This document shows, piece after piece, positions 32,999 to 41,596 of a stretch of DNA of 64,000 bases. Position 1 is the first letter of the stretch. Each line of letters begins with the position of its first letter. The stretch spans positions 2,574,501-2,638,500 of the forward strand of contig NZ_CP041767.1 in assembly GCF_022026395.1 (NCBI RefSeq). Direction: 5' to 3'. The position numbers and the translations under genes are program-made. The DNA comes from Brevibacillus brevis (GTDB lineage: Bacteria; Bacillota; Bacilli; Brevibacillales; Brevibacillaceae). The notes under the pieces were generated by a model that saw nothing but the letters and a program-made list of their open reading frames with translations, was not told where the DNA came from and did not search any database.

Positions 32999-34108
32999 GT
33001 GGAGATGAAAAAAACCACTATTACTGTAATCGGCGTCGGATTGATCGGCGGCTCCATCGCGCTGTCAATGCGACGCGATCCCAATATTCGGGTAGTCGGT
33101 TACGATTTACGTCAGGATTGTTTAGATAAAGCACTGACCTTGGGTGTCATTCATGCAGGCACAACTGATTTGCAGACCGCAGTTCGAGAAGCAAATGTCA
33201 TTTTCCTCGCATCACCTGTAGAGCAAATCGTTGCAACCATTCGCTCGTTAGTGGAAATGGAACTGCAGCCGGGTGTGATCATTACAGATGTTGGCAGTAC
33301 AAAAGCAGGTATTGTGAGACAAGCGGGGGATGTCATTCCCGACCATGTAACGTTTATAGGTGGACATCCAATGGCCGGCTCGCACAAATCCGGCGTGGAA
33401 GCTGCTTCTGATCGTCTGATGGAAAACGCCTATTATGTTTTGACACCAGCGCCGGGAACATCTGAAGAAAAAGTAAAGCAATTGTCTGAACTACTTTCAC
33501 TGACTCGCGCAAAAATCGTGCAAATGGACGCGGATTCGCATGATCAGGTCGTGGGTGCAGTTAGTCATTTCCCGCATATTCTCGCTTCTGCTCTGGTCAA
33601 TCTGGTGGCAGGGTACGACGAAGAAAATGCTTGGCATGCAACCCTTGCTGCTGGTGGCTTCCGTGACATTACGCGCATTGCTTCGAGCAACCCTCAGATG
33701 TGGCGTGACATTTTGCTGCAAAATCGTGATCCGATCCTAAAAATCGCAAAAGATTGGGCAAACGCATTAGAAGATGTCGTTTCTCTGGTAGAACAGGGAG
33801 ATCCAAAAGGAATCGAGCATTTCTTCAAAACGGCCCGAGAATTTCGCGACAGTTTGCCAGAGCGTAAAACGGGTGCATTGCCTCCTTTGAACGATTTGTA
33901 TATCGATATCCCGGACCACCCGGGTGAAATCGGACGAATTACGACATTGTTGGGAGCAAGACAAATCAACATCACGAATCTCCAAATCAGAGAGACACGA
34001 GAAGACATTTATGGGGTGCTACGGATTACGTTCCATTCGCAACAAGAGTTGGAAAAGGGAGAGGAAGTTCTTCGCTTTTTCGATTACAATGTATACAAGC
34101 GCACATAA
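32999..34108 (+). CDS. tyrA: prephenate dehydrogenase with C-terminal ACT domain
   Basis: Oxidative decarboxylation of prephenate to 4-hydroxyphenylpyruvate for tyrosine. The 369-residue protein has the Rossmann motif VIGVGLIGGS at its N terminus, FIGGHPMAGSHKSG, and the SHFPHILASALV helix. About 70 C-terminal residues form an ACT domain (LYIDIPDHPGEIGRITTLLG), the likely feedback sensor for an amino acid, as in B. subtilis TyrA. GTG 32999 is chosen, seven bases from AGGAAGG; ATG 33005 would remove two residues. Confidence 0.96.
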   Translation: MEMKKTTITVIGVGLIGGSIALSMRRDPNIRVVGYDLRQDCLDKALTLGVIHAGTTDLQTAVREANVIFLASPVEQIVATIRSLVEMELQPGVIITDVGSTKAGIVRQAGDVIPDHVTFIGGHPMAGSHKSGVEAASDRLMENAYYVLTPAPGTSEEKVKQLSELLSLTRAKIVQMDADSHDQVVGAVSHFPHILASALVNLVAGYDEENAWHATLAAGGFRDITRIASSNPQMWRDILLQNRDPILKIAKDWANALEDVVSLVEQGDPKGIEHFFKTAREFRDSLPERKTGALPPLNDLYIDIPDHPGEIGRITTLLGARQINITNLQIRETREDIYGVLRITFHSQQELEKGEEVLRFFDYNVYKRT

Positions 34109-34199
34109 GTGTTTTTATGCAAACACACTTTACAACGAAGACGCTTCACAGTGCGACTGGTGATCTGGGAGAGCGTGAGAGAGAAAAGGAGTGGAAGTA

Positions 34200-35480
34200 A
34201 TGCTTCGCGTACAACAAGCCAAACAAATCAAAGGTACCGTTCGCGTGCCAGGAGATAAATCCATTTCCCACCGTGCAGTTATGTTTGGTGCTCTAGCAGA
34301 AGGAACGACGACTATTGAAGGCTTTTTGCCAGGTGCCGATTGCTTGAGCACGATTAGCTGCTTCCGTCGGATGGGTATCGAGATTGAACAACAAGGAGAT
34401 GCCGTAACCGTACAGGGAAAAGGCTGGTATGGTTTGCAGGAACCATCTCAACATTTGGATGTTGGGAACTCCGGTACGACCATTCGCTTAATGGCAGGGA
34501 TCATGGCGACACAGCCTTTCCATGTGGTGATGGAAGGCGATGAGTCTATAGCCAAAAGACCAATGCGCCGCGTGATCGGACCACTCCGTCAAATGGGCGC
34601 CAAAATCGACGGAAGAAAAGACGGCGAATTCACACCGCTATCCATTCGGGGTGGGGAGCTTCAAGGGATCGCGTATCAATCCCCGGTTGCAAGTGCACAA
34701 GTGAAGTCAGCGATTATGCTGGCAGGGTTGCAGGCAAAAGGCGTGACGAGTGTAACAGAGCCACATTTATCCCGCGATCATACAGAGCGTATGCTGCAAG
34801 CATTTGGTGTACAGGTTGTGCGTGATGGTTTGACCGTTTCAGTAGAGGGTGGACAAAAACTGAAGGGCCGTGCCATTTCTGTTCCTGGTGACATTTCTTC
34901 CGCTGCCTTTTTGATTGCAGCTGTAATGGTCGTACCAGGCAGCTCTCTTCTCATTGAAAACGTCGGAATCAACCCAAGCCGCACGGGCATCATTGATGTT
35001 GTCAAGGCGATGGGGGGAAGCCTGGAGCTTTTGAATGAGCGAGTCGTAAATGAAGAGCCGGTTGCAGACCTCCTCGTGACGCATTCGGAGCTACATGGTA
35101 TTGAAATCGCCGGAGATATTATTCCGCGTCTGATTGACGAAATTCCAGTGATTGCAGTCATGGCAACGCAGGCAAAAGGACAAACCGTTATCCGTGATGC
35201 CGAAGAGCTGAAAGTAAAAGAAACGGATCGTATTGCCACGGTGGTGAGCCAACTGTCCAAATTCGGTGCGAGGGTGACACCTACAGATGACGGAATGATC
35301 ATCGAAGGAAAGACTGGACTTACAGGGGCTGTCATCGATAGCATGGGGGATCATCGAATTGGCATGGCGATGGCGATCGCAGGTCTCGTTGCCGATGGGG
35401 AGACGACAATCGAAAATGATGATGCGATTGATGTATCGTTCCCTGGCTTCCATGACTTGCTTGTGAAGATCAGCCAGTAA
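34200..35480 (+). CDS. aroA: 3-phosphoshikimate 1-carboxyvinyltransferase (EPSP synthase)
   Basis: Joins shikimate 3-phosphate and phosphoenolpyruvate to EPSP, the substrate of AroC. The 426-residue protein starts with the typical [20 protein letters not shown], has [15 protein letters not shown], and ends with [17 protein letters not shown]. The start is ATG 34200, eight bases after AAAAGGAG. It closes the supraoperon, as aroE does in B. subtilis. The motif [11 protein letters not shown] has alanine after the glycine, which resembles class II or bacterial tolerant-type enzymes; that subclass is not certain from sequence alone. Confidence 0.97.
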   Translation: MLRVQQAKQIKGTVRVPGDKSISHRAVMFGALAEGTTTIEGFLPGADCLSTISCFRRMGIEIEQQGDAVTVQGKGWYGLQEPSQHLDVGNSGTTIRLMAGIMATQPFHVVMEGDESIAKRPMRRVIGPLRQMGAKIDGRKDGEFTPLSIRGGELQGIAYQSPVASAQVKSAIMLAGLQAKGVTSVTEPHLSRDHTERMLQAFGVQVVRDGLTVSVEGGQKLKGRAISVPGDISSAAFLIAAVMVVPGSSLLIENVGINPSRTGIIDVVKAMGGSLELLNERVVNEEPVADLLVTHSELHGIEIAGDIIPRLIDEIPVIAVMATQAKGQTVIRDAEELKVKETDRIATVVSQLSKFGARVTPTDDGMIIEGKTGLTGAVIDSMGDHRIGMAMAIAGLVADGETTIENDDAIDVSFPGFHDLLVKISQ

Positions 35481-35494
35481 TGAAAGAATGAAAG

Positions 35495-35533
35495 AGAAGT
35501 CTGTTCCTTTATAGGGGAGCAGGCTTCTTTTTT
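35495..35533 (+). terminator. intrinsic terminator after aroA
   Basis: AGAAG.CTG.TCC pairs with GGgAGCAGGCTTCT around a T/A-rich loop, followed by seven T residues; the stem has mismatches. Confidence 0.8.
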
Positions 35534-35573
35534 TGTGCGAAGGAAAAGCGTTCCGAATTTTAGCAAAAATGAT

Positions 35574-35602
35574 TTGACAAGCGCTTACATTCCGTTTATT
35601 AT
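35574..35602 (+). promoter_or_regulatory. strong sigma-A promoter of a short leader RNA
   Basis: Perfect TTGACA at 35574-35579, 17-base spacer, TATTAT at 35597-35602. Transcription should start near 35609. Confidence 0.8.
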
Positions 35603-35608
35603 AAAACT

Positions 35609-35702
35609 ACAGTATGGTTTCTCTCCACTCCTATCCAATATAAGAAAGCACGTGTGTGCTACCGTCGTTTGAATGCGCTTACATCAACGGCGGTCTTTTT
35701 TT
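35609..35702 (+). ncRNA. predicted short leader or small RNA ending in an intrinsic terminator
   Basis: Between the promoter start and a terminator (ACCGTCGTT 35661-35669 / AACGGCGGT 35686-35694, then seven T) lies a transcript of about 95 bases with no plausible coding frame. A small hairpin AGCAC-GTGT-GTGCT (35647-35660) directly precedes the terminator. The next gene begins 100 bases later. It may be an attenuator for the amidohydrolase-like gene or a free small RNA. No Rfam family was recognised. Confidence 0.55.
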
Positions 35703-35803
35703 GTTTAAAAAGCGGTTTGACTCGAATGAGTACTTTTTCCCCGGTCTGTGCATATGCTCGTACAAAGGTAGTGTCCGCAAGAGAAGTGGGAGGGGGACGA
35801 GCT

Positions 35804-36925
35804 ATGCTGGAGCGAGGGATGGTCATACGCGGGGGAACGATTGTCACAGCACGGGGAATGAAAGAAGCAGATATTTGGATCCGTCAAGGAAAAATTGTAC
35901 GAATTGCTAAAGACACCTTGACGAAAAACCCCTTCAACGATTTATTTGAAGAAATAGATGCTACCGGTATGTATCTTCTGCCCGGTTTTGTCGCACTCCT
36001 GACACATTCGTTGTATAAAATCAAAGATGTAGATGTTTATATAGCGGCCATGCGAAATCTCATCAGCACGGGATGTACAAGCCTGGTAGACGTCTTCCGG
36101 CCAGAGCGTTGGATGAGCAGACCGCAAATTCACTATCAACAAACGCAGCATTTCAACAGTTTGTTGGATTACGTTTGGCACGTAGAAATCGATGTCGCCG
36201 ATCTTCATGGTGACCGCTTAGGGGAATGGATGAATCATGGCTATTCTTCGTTTCATGTCACGATTCGAAATCCAGAAGAAATTTCCACAATAAAATGGGA
36301 AACGCTTTTGCAACTTCATACGTCTAAACATACGATCCTGCACATGCAGGTACAAAATGATCCGTTTCTGAAAAAGGAACAACGGGAACTCATTCGAAAG
36401 AGTTGGCTGGAGGCTACTCGTTATTGGAGGTTGCGTACTGTCATTACTGATTCTCAAGCGGCCTTTCATTTTGAAGAAAATGACCCGTACCTGCATATCT
36501 TTCGTTTGCCGGCTGAAGTGACGGATCAAGGTCTGCGTCAATTACATCGCCAATGGTTTGGGAGCTGGCAAGTAGCATCTCCGATTCACGATGTGCGGAT
36601 TGATACACGGAAGAGCTGGTGTACGCCCGAAGAATTGCTATGCTTGCTAGTCAGGCTCGCTTCGACAAATGTTGCAAAAGCAGTTGGACTGTATCCACGA
36701 AAAGGAAGCTTGACAACTGGCGCAGACGCTGATATCGTTTTCCTGAAAAAGGAAAACTGGTTGACAAAGAATGATCTTTCCACTATTCTCAATTTTAGTG
36801 AAATGCATCTTCCAACATCTGTTATGTCGAACGGTAAATGGATATATCGAAATATGCGATTTATCCCCTTGATTGGTATGGGTAAGTGTTTATTCGACAC
36901 GAAGCCCTACGCTTATGTCATATAA
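35804..36925 (+). CDS. amidohydrolase/hydantoinase-like protein lacking the metal motif
   Basis: A 373-residue protein with the ends of the amidohydrolase superfamily. The N-terminal sandwich strand VIRGGTIVTARGMKEADIWI resembles hydantoinases, and the C terminus has GLYPRKGSLTTGADADIVFL. The first metal motif HxH after the conserved PGF is missing: residues 60-72 read PGFVALLTHSLYK. No clear carboxylated-lysine or His-ligand positions follow in the 160-residue middle region. Full length without frameshift argues for a repurposed, non-hydrolytic fold rather than decay. ATG 35804 follows GGAGGGGG; upstream in-frame starts read through the leader terminator. Role unknown. Confidence 0.7.
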   Translation: MLERGMVIRGGTIVTARGMKEADIWIRQGKIVRIAKDTLTKNPFNDLFEEIDATGMYLLPGFVALLTHSLYKIKDVDVYIAAMRNLISTGCTSLVDVFRPERWMSRPQIHYQQTQHFNSLLDYVWHVEIDVADLHGDRLGEWMNHGYSSFHVTIRNPEEISTIKWETLLQLHTSKHTILHMQVQNDPFLKKEQRELIRKSWLEATRYWRLRTVITDSQAAFHFEENDPYLHIFRLPAEVTDQGLRQLHRQWFGSWQVASPIHDVRIDTRKSWCTPEELLCLLVRLASTNVAKAVGLYPRKGSLTTGADADIVFLKKENWLTKNDLSTILNFSEMHLPTSVMSNGKWIYRNMRFIPLIGMGKCLFDTKPYAYVI

Positions 36926-36946
36926 CCCCGGTTTGGGGGTTTTTTC
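36924..36946 (+). terminator. intrinsic terminator after the amidohydrolase-like gene
   Basis: AACCCC pairs with GGGGTT around a short loop, then a run of T. The stem begins at the stop codon. Confidence 0.8.
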
Positions 36947-36993
36947 GTGAATGGTTTCCAGTAGACAGACGTGAAAAAGAATCGTAAGGTCGC

Positions 36994-37020
36994 GCAACTT
37001 TTTACATCCCCAGCAGTCTA
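36994..37020 (+). promoter_or_regulatory. ECF-type promoter of the sigma/anti-sigma pair
   Basis: GCAACTTT starting at 36994 and, after 14 bases, GTCTA at 37016-37020. The AAC-to-GTC geometry is typical of ECF sigma promoters, which usually include the promoter of the sigma gene itself. The predicted start near 37027 is about 47 bases before the sigma gene. Confidence 0.5.
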
Positions 37021-37073
37021 ATTATGCAAAAGGCCGCTGAGGGATCGGAATCGCAAGGAGGTAATCTCTGATC

Positions 37074-37664
37074 ATGACCGATTCCCAGCTTATCCGAGAG
37101 ATTAAAGAAGGTAATCTGGAATGCTATGCTGAACTGATTCGTCGATATGAAAAAAAGATCCTCTCATTTGTCACTCATCTTTTGCGTCAGGCACATTTAG
37201 AGCATATAGCGGAGGATATATGTCAGGAGACGTTTTACAAGGCGTATAAGAGCATTCATTCTTTCCGAGATGTAGAAGCTACATTCTCCACCTGGCTCTA
37301 TACGATTGCACGCAACTCCGTACTTAGTGAATTGCGCAAGAGTCGCAATTCAGACGTGTATCTGGATGATACGTTGCAAGTACCTATGGCATCTCCCAAG
37401 ACACTGCCTGAGCAAGTTTTGCTCCGGAATGAACGGGAGAGCATGGTAAGACTGGCGATCAACAGCTTGCCAGAGAAGCAACGCTCTGCACTGATATTAC
37501 GTGAGTACGAACAAATGGATTACACAGAAATCGCTACGATTCTGGATTTAACAGTGAGCTCTGTGAAGTCTCTACTGTTTCGAGCGCGGCAAAGTATTCG
37601 TGGACAGTTGGAAAACTACATCCTGGACCCTCATTTGGATGAAGCTGAAGGGATGAATCGATGA
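37074..37664 (+). CDS. ECF-type RNA polymerase sigma factor
   Basis: A 196-residue sigma-70-family factor. Region 2 runs from about residue 10 to 85, with the -10-binding part AEDICQETFYKAYKSIHSFR and TWLYTIARNSVLSELRK. Region 4 covers about residues 125-185, with LPEKQRSALILREYEQMDYTE and the recognition helix LDLTVSSVKSLLFRAR. Regions 1 and 3 are absent, which defines the ECF class. AAGGAGGT precedes the ATG at 11 bases. It overlaps its anti-sigma gene by four bases and has an ECF-like promoter upstream, suggesting positive autoregulation. The inducing stress cannot be told. Confidence 0.93.
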   Translation: MTDSQLIREIKEGNLECYAELIRRYEKKILSFVTHLLRQAHLEHIAEDICQETFYKAYKSIHSFRDVEATFSTWLYTIARNSVLSELRKSRNSDVYLDDTLQVPMASPKTLPEQVLLRNERESMVRLAINSLPEKQRSALILREYEQMDYTEIATILDLTVSSVKSLLFRARQSIRGQLENYILDPHLDEAEGMNR

Positions 37665-38311
37665 TGAGATGTGAAGAAGTTCAGGAAATTCTGCCTGAAT
37701 ACGCCGAAAATCTGTTGCCTGAGGTGACCCAACGCCGGGTTGATCACCATATGGCGGCATGCTATGCCTGTCGTTCCGACTATGAGATTTGGTCGGACAG
37801 TGGTGAATGGATGGAAATGGATAAAGAAGAATACCATTCTGTAACTCCATCACGTTCCATTGTTGACGCGGTGATGGCCCGTATTTTATCGGAAGAGCAG
37901 TGGGCGATCCCGATTGGCAGAAAAATTTTCAGCGTGACAGCGAGAATGCGACGCATGGCTGCGAGTGTAGCTGTTTTGTTGCTCATGGTCTTTTCGTTCA
38001 CTTTATATGTGAATACAAGCACCACGGAGCATGCGAATTCGCTCGTGATTAACGGAGAAGTTATGGAGATTAACTCGCCTAAAGCGCAAGTTATTTCTTC
38101 TTCCATGCAAACAGACGACGGTACATACGTGGTAGAAGCCCAGCCATATACAACGCAAGAAGATTCGTTGGAACATGCTACTGCTTCGATCGTACCGCTC
38201 GATGGGAAGCCGACTTCTACTGATTCAGCCAAACCGAATTACAGCATTGTACTTAGTATTTTTGGAATCCTTATTACTGTTCTTACAATGAGCTGGCTAA
38301 CGCGAGCATAA
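37661..38311 (+). CDS. membrane anti-sigma factor with zinc-binding ZAS domain
   Basis: A 216-residue protein that should hold the upstream sigma factor inactive at the membrane. The N-terminal ZAS motif HxxxCxxC is at H30, C34 and C37 (HMAACYACR), binding zinc in the cytosol. A membrane segment lies at about residues 97-115 and a second at about 193-213, with a 75-residue loop between them, probably extracytoplasmic and the likely sensor part. The gene overlaps the sigma gene (ATGA) and ends in a terminator, so the pair forms a two-gene unit. Confidence 0.88.
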   Translation: MMRCEEVQEILPEYAENLLPEVTQRRVDHHMAACYACRSDYEIWSDSGEWMEMDKEEYHSVTPSRSIVDAVMARILSEEQWAIPIGRKIFSVTARMRRMAASVAVLLLMVFSFTLYVNTSTTEHANSLVINGEVMEINSPKAQVISSSMQTDDGTYVVEAQPYTTQEDSLEHATASIVPLDGKPTSTDSAKPNYSIVLSIFGILITVLTMSWLTRA

Positions 38312-38334
38312 TGGTATATGATCAAGAGTAAAAG

Positions 38335-38360
38335 AAAAGACCGTCTTCGGACGGTCTTTT
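38335..38360 (+). terminator. intrinsic terminator after the anti-sigma gene
   Basis: AAAGACCGTC and GACGGTCTTT pair around a stable TTCG tetraloop; T residues belong to the 3' arm. It may work in both directions. Confidence 0.88.
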
Positions 38361-38439
38361 GTGGCTATTTTATTAGAGTGGTTGTTCAACAAGCGCGAAG
38401 AGCAACAAGGCCACGCAAAATACATATGAGGTGAAAGAA

Positions 38440-39387
38440 ATGCCGAAAAAGTGGCTGTATGTTATAGACGAAGCGATCAAGCGGATCGAAAACGATGAAG
38501 TTGAATTGGGCTTGACCGCTCTGCAAAAGGTTCAGGAGCATGGAAAGGATTTGCCGGATGTCATGATGTATTTGGCAGAGGTCTGGTATCGACTCGGTCA
38601 TTTGGAAGAGGCGAGTCAATTGCTGACAGATGTCATGGCCAAAAATCCGCAAATGGATTCTTCTTTGCGCAGAGAATGCCAGCTGCTGCTAGCGGAGATT
38701 GCTTTGGATTCCAGTGATTTTGAGACGGCGCAACATCTTCTTTATGAATGCAAAGAATCTGGCTTTGAAAGCATCCAGCTTGATTTGTTGCTAGCGGATC
38801 TGTATTCACTTCAAGATTTAGATGAAGTGGCGGTCAAGTATTTGGAGCAAGCAAGACTCAAGGAGCCAGACAACCAAGATATTATGGCAGCGCTGGGTAA
38901 CTTGTATTTCCGCATTGGCGAAGACGAGAAAGCAATGAAGCTCCTGGAACAAGCCGGGGATGAAAGTCTGTCTATGCTTTTGACGAAGGGGCGCTCGTAC
39001 GCACAAAGCGGTCAATTCGAACAGGCTTATCAGGTATTCCGTCAGGCGCTGGTCATGGATCGTTCGCCAGAAGTACTCTACGGTTGTGCATTGATGGCAT
39101 TCCATGTAGGACGACTGGATGAAGCAGCAGAATTGGTCAGCAGTTTGCAAGCGGTTGACGAGGAGTATGTGGCTGCTTATCCGTTAGCTGCAGATGTGAA
39201 TCTATCGATGGGGAAAACAGAAGCCGCTATTGAGGCGTTGAAACAATATGTGTCTTTGTCCGGTTTCGATTTGGATCAGATTCGCAGGCTGATTGCCCTT
39301 TTGACTCAAGCCGGGCGCTATGAGGAAGCGAAGGAGTACCAACAACTTCACGATTTGTGGGACCATGAATCCGACGAGGAGCAATAA
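38440..39387 (+). CDS. tetratricopeptide-repeat protein (YpiA-like)
   Basis: A 315-residue soluble all-helical protein made of about eight TPR units, recognisable from repeated patterns such as ALGNLYFRIGEDEKAMKLLEQA and SYAQSGQFEQAYQVFRQAL. Position after aroA and ahead of a ypiF homologue matches B. subtilis YpiA, a TPR protein of unknown role. ATG 38440 is preferred, with GAGGTG seven bases upstream; GTG 38431 overlaps that site. TPR arrays are protein-binding scaffolds; the partner is not evident. It is flanked by terminators and therefore monocistronic. Confidence 0.85.
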   Translation: MPKKWLYVIDEAIKRIENDEVELGLTALQKVQEHGKDLPDVMMYLAEVWYRLGHLEEASQLLTDVMAKNPQMDSSLRRECQLLLAEIALDSSDFETAQHLLYECKESGFESIQLDLLLADLYSLQDLDEVAVKYLEQARLKEPDNQDIMAALGNLYFRIGEDEKAMKLLEQAGDESLSMLLTKGRSYAQSGQFEQAYQVFRQALVMDRSPEVLYGCALMAFHVGRLDEAAELVSSLQAVDEEYVAAYPLAADVNLSMGKTEAAIEALKQYVSLSGFDLDQIRRLIALLTQAGRYEEAKEYQQLHDLWDHESDEEQ

Positions 39388-39396
39388 AAAATCGAC

Positions 39397-39436
39397 AAAC
39401 AGGAAGTCACTTCGGTGGCTTCCTGTTTATTTTTCC
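39397..39436 (+). terminator. intrinsic terminator after the TPR gene
   Basis: A 14-bp stem, AAACAGGAAGTCAC with GTGGCTTCCTGTTT (one G-T pair), closes on a TTCG loop and is followed by ATTTTT. Confidence 0.92.
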
Positions 39437-39490
39437 GCATTTTGGCAAGAATGAGTGACAAGTAAGCCATCGTAAAGAAGGGATGCACAG

Positions 39491-40609
39491 ATGAACTTGG
39501 CTGAGATCTTGGTTTACACCGATATCCGGCAGCTCCATCAGATTGCCAACCATTACGGATGCGAATGCAACCCTCATTCCAAAAACGAATTGATTACGTC
39601 ACTGTTGTCTAGCTTGAGGCACAGGTTGACAATCTCTCAAGAAGTTGAGCAGCTGAGTAGTGTAGAAACCCATTTTTTGCTGCAATTGTTCCTGGACAAG
39701 CGTACGGTCATGTCGCTTGAGGATTTGTTGGCGAAGGCTGGAGTGGCACTGGCGTGTGAAAAGGAAAAAAAGCAGGAGGAAGGACGGAAGTTTGTCGCGG
39801 CTGCAATGAAGCGAGGATGGATTTTTCCAGCGAAAAGTAAGACAGTAGGGCAGTACCAAATTCCGCTGGACATCCGTGAGCCGTACTTGCAAGCATGGCT
39901 GACAAAGTGGCGTGAGTCAAACGCATCTTTTCATCCTGGTCCGCAAGCGTATAGGGATGAAGGAACAGCACTATGCGATGATATCATGCAATTTTTACAA
40001 TTTCTCCAGCAGGAGCCAGTACCACTAACCGCAGAAGGTGGCATGTACAAGAGACATCAGCAGCAGCTTTTTCAATTTTTGTACGTAAAAGAAGAGCCGC
40101 TATTGCCGCAAAAATGGCGTTTTGGGTACGGGCTGCATTTTGATTTATACCCTGACCGCTTTTCCTTGCTCTACGATTTCTGCTATTATCACCGATGGAT
40201 CGTCGAAGTCGACGGCAAAGTAGCCGTAACGGAAGCAGGAAGAGAGCGACTGGAGCAACCGTATAACGATCAATTGTACCATGATGTCATTCGCTTCTGG
40301 ATGAGGCTGTACAAGCGGGCTGTCCCCAACTTGCCGATGTTGGTTCAGCTCATTCCGTTGATCGCGTCGGCTGGATGGGTAAGTCAGCAATCTCTGATGG
40401 ACACGCTACTCCATTGGATGAAAGAGTTTTACTACGATTCACCCACAGATATCTTGGTGAATCGGGTATGCAAAATGATGGTGCATCTTGGATTGTTGCG
40501 CGTCGGCCAAGACGAACAGGAGCAGTGGCTATACACCGCGACGTATGCGAGCCAGACTTGGCTTCGAAAATACAATGGTTTTACCGAAACGACTATTTTA
40601 TTGAAGTGA
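39491..40609 (+). CDS. uncharacterised protein with SAP-like and winged-helix-like regions
   Basis: Not firmly recognised. The 372-residue soluble protein starts with a SAP-like segment, DIRQLHQIANHYGCECNPHS followed by KNELITSLL, a pattern also seen at the N terminus of some helicase-associated or XPB-related proteins. The middle and C-terminal parts are rich in Trp, Leu and charged residues, with winged-helix-like blocks such as HHWIVEVDGKVAVTEAGRER (actual text RWIVEVDGKVAVTEAGRER) and VNRVCKMMVHLGLLRVG. No catalytic motif is visible. It lies nine bases before the IDEAL gene, so the two are co-expressed. DNA or RNA binding is a guess from the SAP-like start. Confidence 0.7.
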   Translation: MNLAEILVYTDIRQLHQIANHYGCECNPHSKNELITSLLSSLRHRLTISQEVEQLSSVETHFLLQLFLDKRTVMSLEDLLAKAGVALACEKEKKQEEGRKFVAAAMKRGWIFPAKSKTVGQYQIPLDIREPYLQAWLTKWRESNASFHPGPQAYRDEGTALCDDIMQFLQFLQQEPVPLTAEGGMYKRHQQQLFQFLYVKEEPLLPQKWRFGYGLHFDLYPDRFSLLYDFCYYHRWIVEVDGKVAVTEAGRERLEQPYNDQLYHDVIRFWMRLYKRAVPNLPMLVQLIPLIASAGWVSQQSLMDTLLHWMKEFYYDSPTDILVNRVCKMMVHLGLLRVGQDEQEQWLYTATYASQTWLRKYNGFTETTILLK

Positions 40610-40618
40610 GGGATGGGT

Positions 40619-40834
40619 ATGGAGTGGCCGAATTTCTATTCCAACGCGTACGGAACGAACAATCAAATGGTTTCCGGTTTGCTATCTGAAATGGTGATCG
40701 ACGAGCAGATGCGTCAATACCGCAAGCGCACGCTGATCCAGGAGATTGATGAGGCACTTGCATCGAAAAACAAAGAGCTGTTTATGCGCTTAACAGACGA
40801 ATTGAAAGAAATCATGGCTTACGAGCAAGCCTAA
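40619..40834 (+). CDS. IDEAL-domain protein
   Basis: A 71-residue protein whose C-terminal half contains the literal IDEAL motif (residues 43-47, in LIQEIDEALASKNKELFMRL), the signature of a short helical domain found in several Bacillus proteins. In B. subtilis YpiB at this locus the domain is fused to a UPF0302 domain; here only the IDEAL part is present, with a short Asn/Tyr-rich N terminus. ATG 40619 is chosen because the GAGGG site touches the ATG at 40613. It is followed by a YpiF homologue. Function unknown; a protein-interaction role is likely. Confidence 0.82.
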   Translation: MEWPNFYSNAYGTNNQMVSGLLSEMVIDEQMRQYRKRTLIQEIDEALASKNKELFMRLTDELKEIMAYEQA

Positions 40835-40922
40835 ATACATATCGTATGCGTTATTGCGAGTCTCCAACCATTCATGGTACGCTTGTTTCCAGAAATGAAC
40901 AAGGAAATGAGGAGACGGCCCT

Positions 40923-41345
40923 ATGCAGTGGAACTTGAACGATTTTGAAAACTGGGAGGAGTTGCGATCCTTTGTGGATACCGCGCTGCTCCCTCTTTAT
41001 TTGTACAGTACGGACAGAAAAGTAGAAGAGCATGTTGTTCGGATGAACTACTTGTTAAATGTAGCTGCCGGGATTGAACACCGCTTGAAGGGGCGCGTGC
41101 TGCTGTTTCCGTTAAGCTATCAAATAGGAGAAGAACAGCTGGAACAACGAACACCGGCGGAATTCCCTTATAAAGTAGTGCTTCATTTTCGCGGAGAACA
41201 GATTCAAGTAATAGAGAGGGCAGAAGAAGGCGTGTTGACGTTATTGGTAGGGGATGAAGATTTGGAATCTTCTTTGCGCTTCGAAGTGACCGTGGATGTG
41301 CTGTACAAAGAGGTCATCAAGTTGTGGCAAACTGGGCAGCGATAA
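40923..41345 (+). CDS. ypiF: YpiF-like protein (DUF2487)
   Basis: A 140-residue soluble protein whose size, pattern (LNDFENWEELRSFVDTALLP at the N terminus) and position just upstream of qcrA match B. subtilis YpiF, a DUF2487 member of unknown function. The sequence suggests an alpha/beta fold with a central GRVLLFPLSYQIGE strand and several acidic loops. AATGAGGAGACGG precedes the ATG. It may share a transcript with the two genes upstream. No terminator is obvious before the qcr promoter. Confidence 0.8.
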   Translation: MQWNLNDFENWEELRSFVDTALLPLYLYSTDRKVEEHVVRMNYLLNVAAGIEHRLKGRVLLFPLSYQIGEEQLEQRTPAEFPYKVVLHFRGEQIQVIERAEEGVLTLLVGDEDLESSLRFEVTVDVLYKEVIKLWQTGQR

Positions 41346-41494
41346 TCCATTTGACTAAAATAAGAGACGCAATAGAGAAAGCGTTTTCCGGTAATACTAC
41401 AGAAAAATGGGTGGGGCAAGGTCTTAAATTTGACAATCTGGCAACAATATCCTGTCACACATCGTTTGTGCAAAGACATGTCCACTGGACATTC

Positions 41495-41523
41495 TTGACA
41501 TCTTTATAGGCGTTAGCTATGAT
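41495..41523 (+). promoter_or_regulatory. sigma-A promoter of qcrABC
   Basis: Perfect TTGACA at 41495-41500, 17-base spacer, TATGAT at 41518-41523. The qcrA start is 73 bases downstream. The region 41346-41494 holds no gene. Confidence 0.8.
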
Positions 41524-41596
41524 TGGGATTGACCTAGTGTATATGTATAAAAATGCCATCGTAGCGCTATTTTACAGGATAAGGAGGGAAAAAGAT

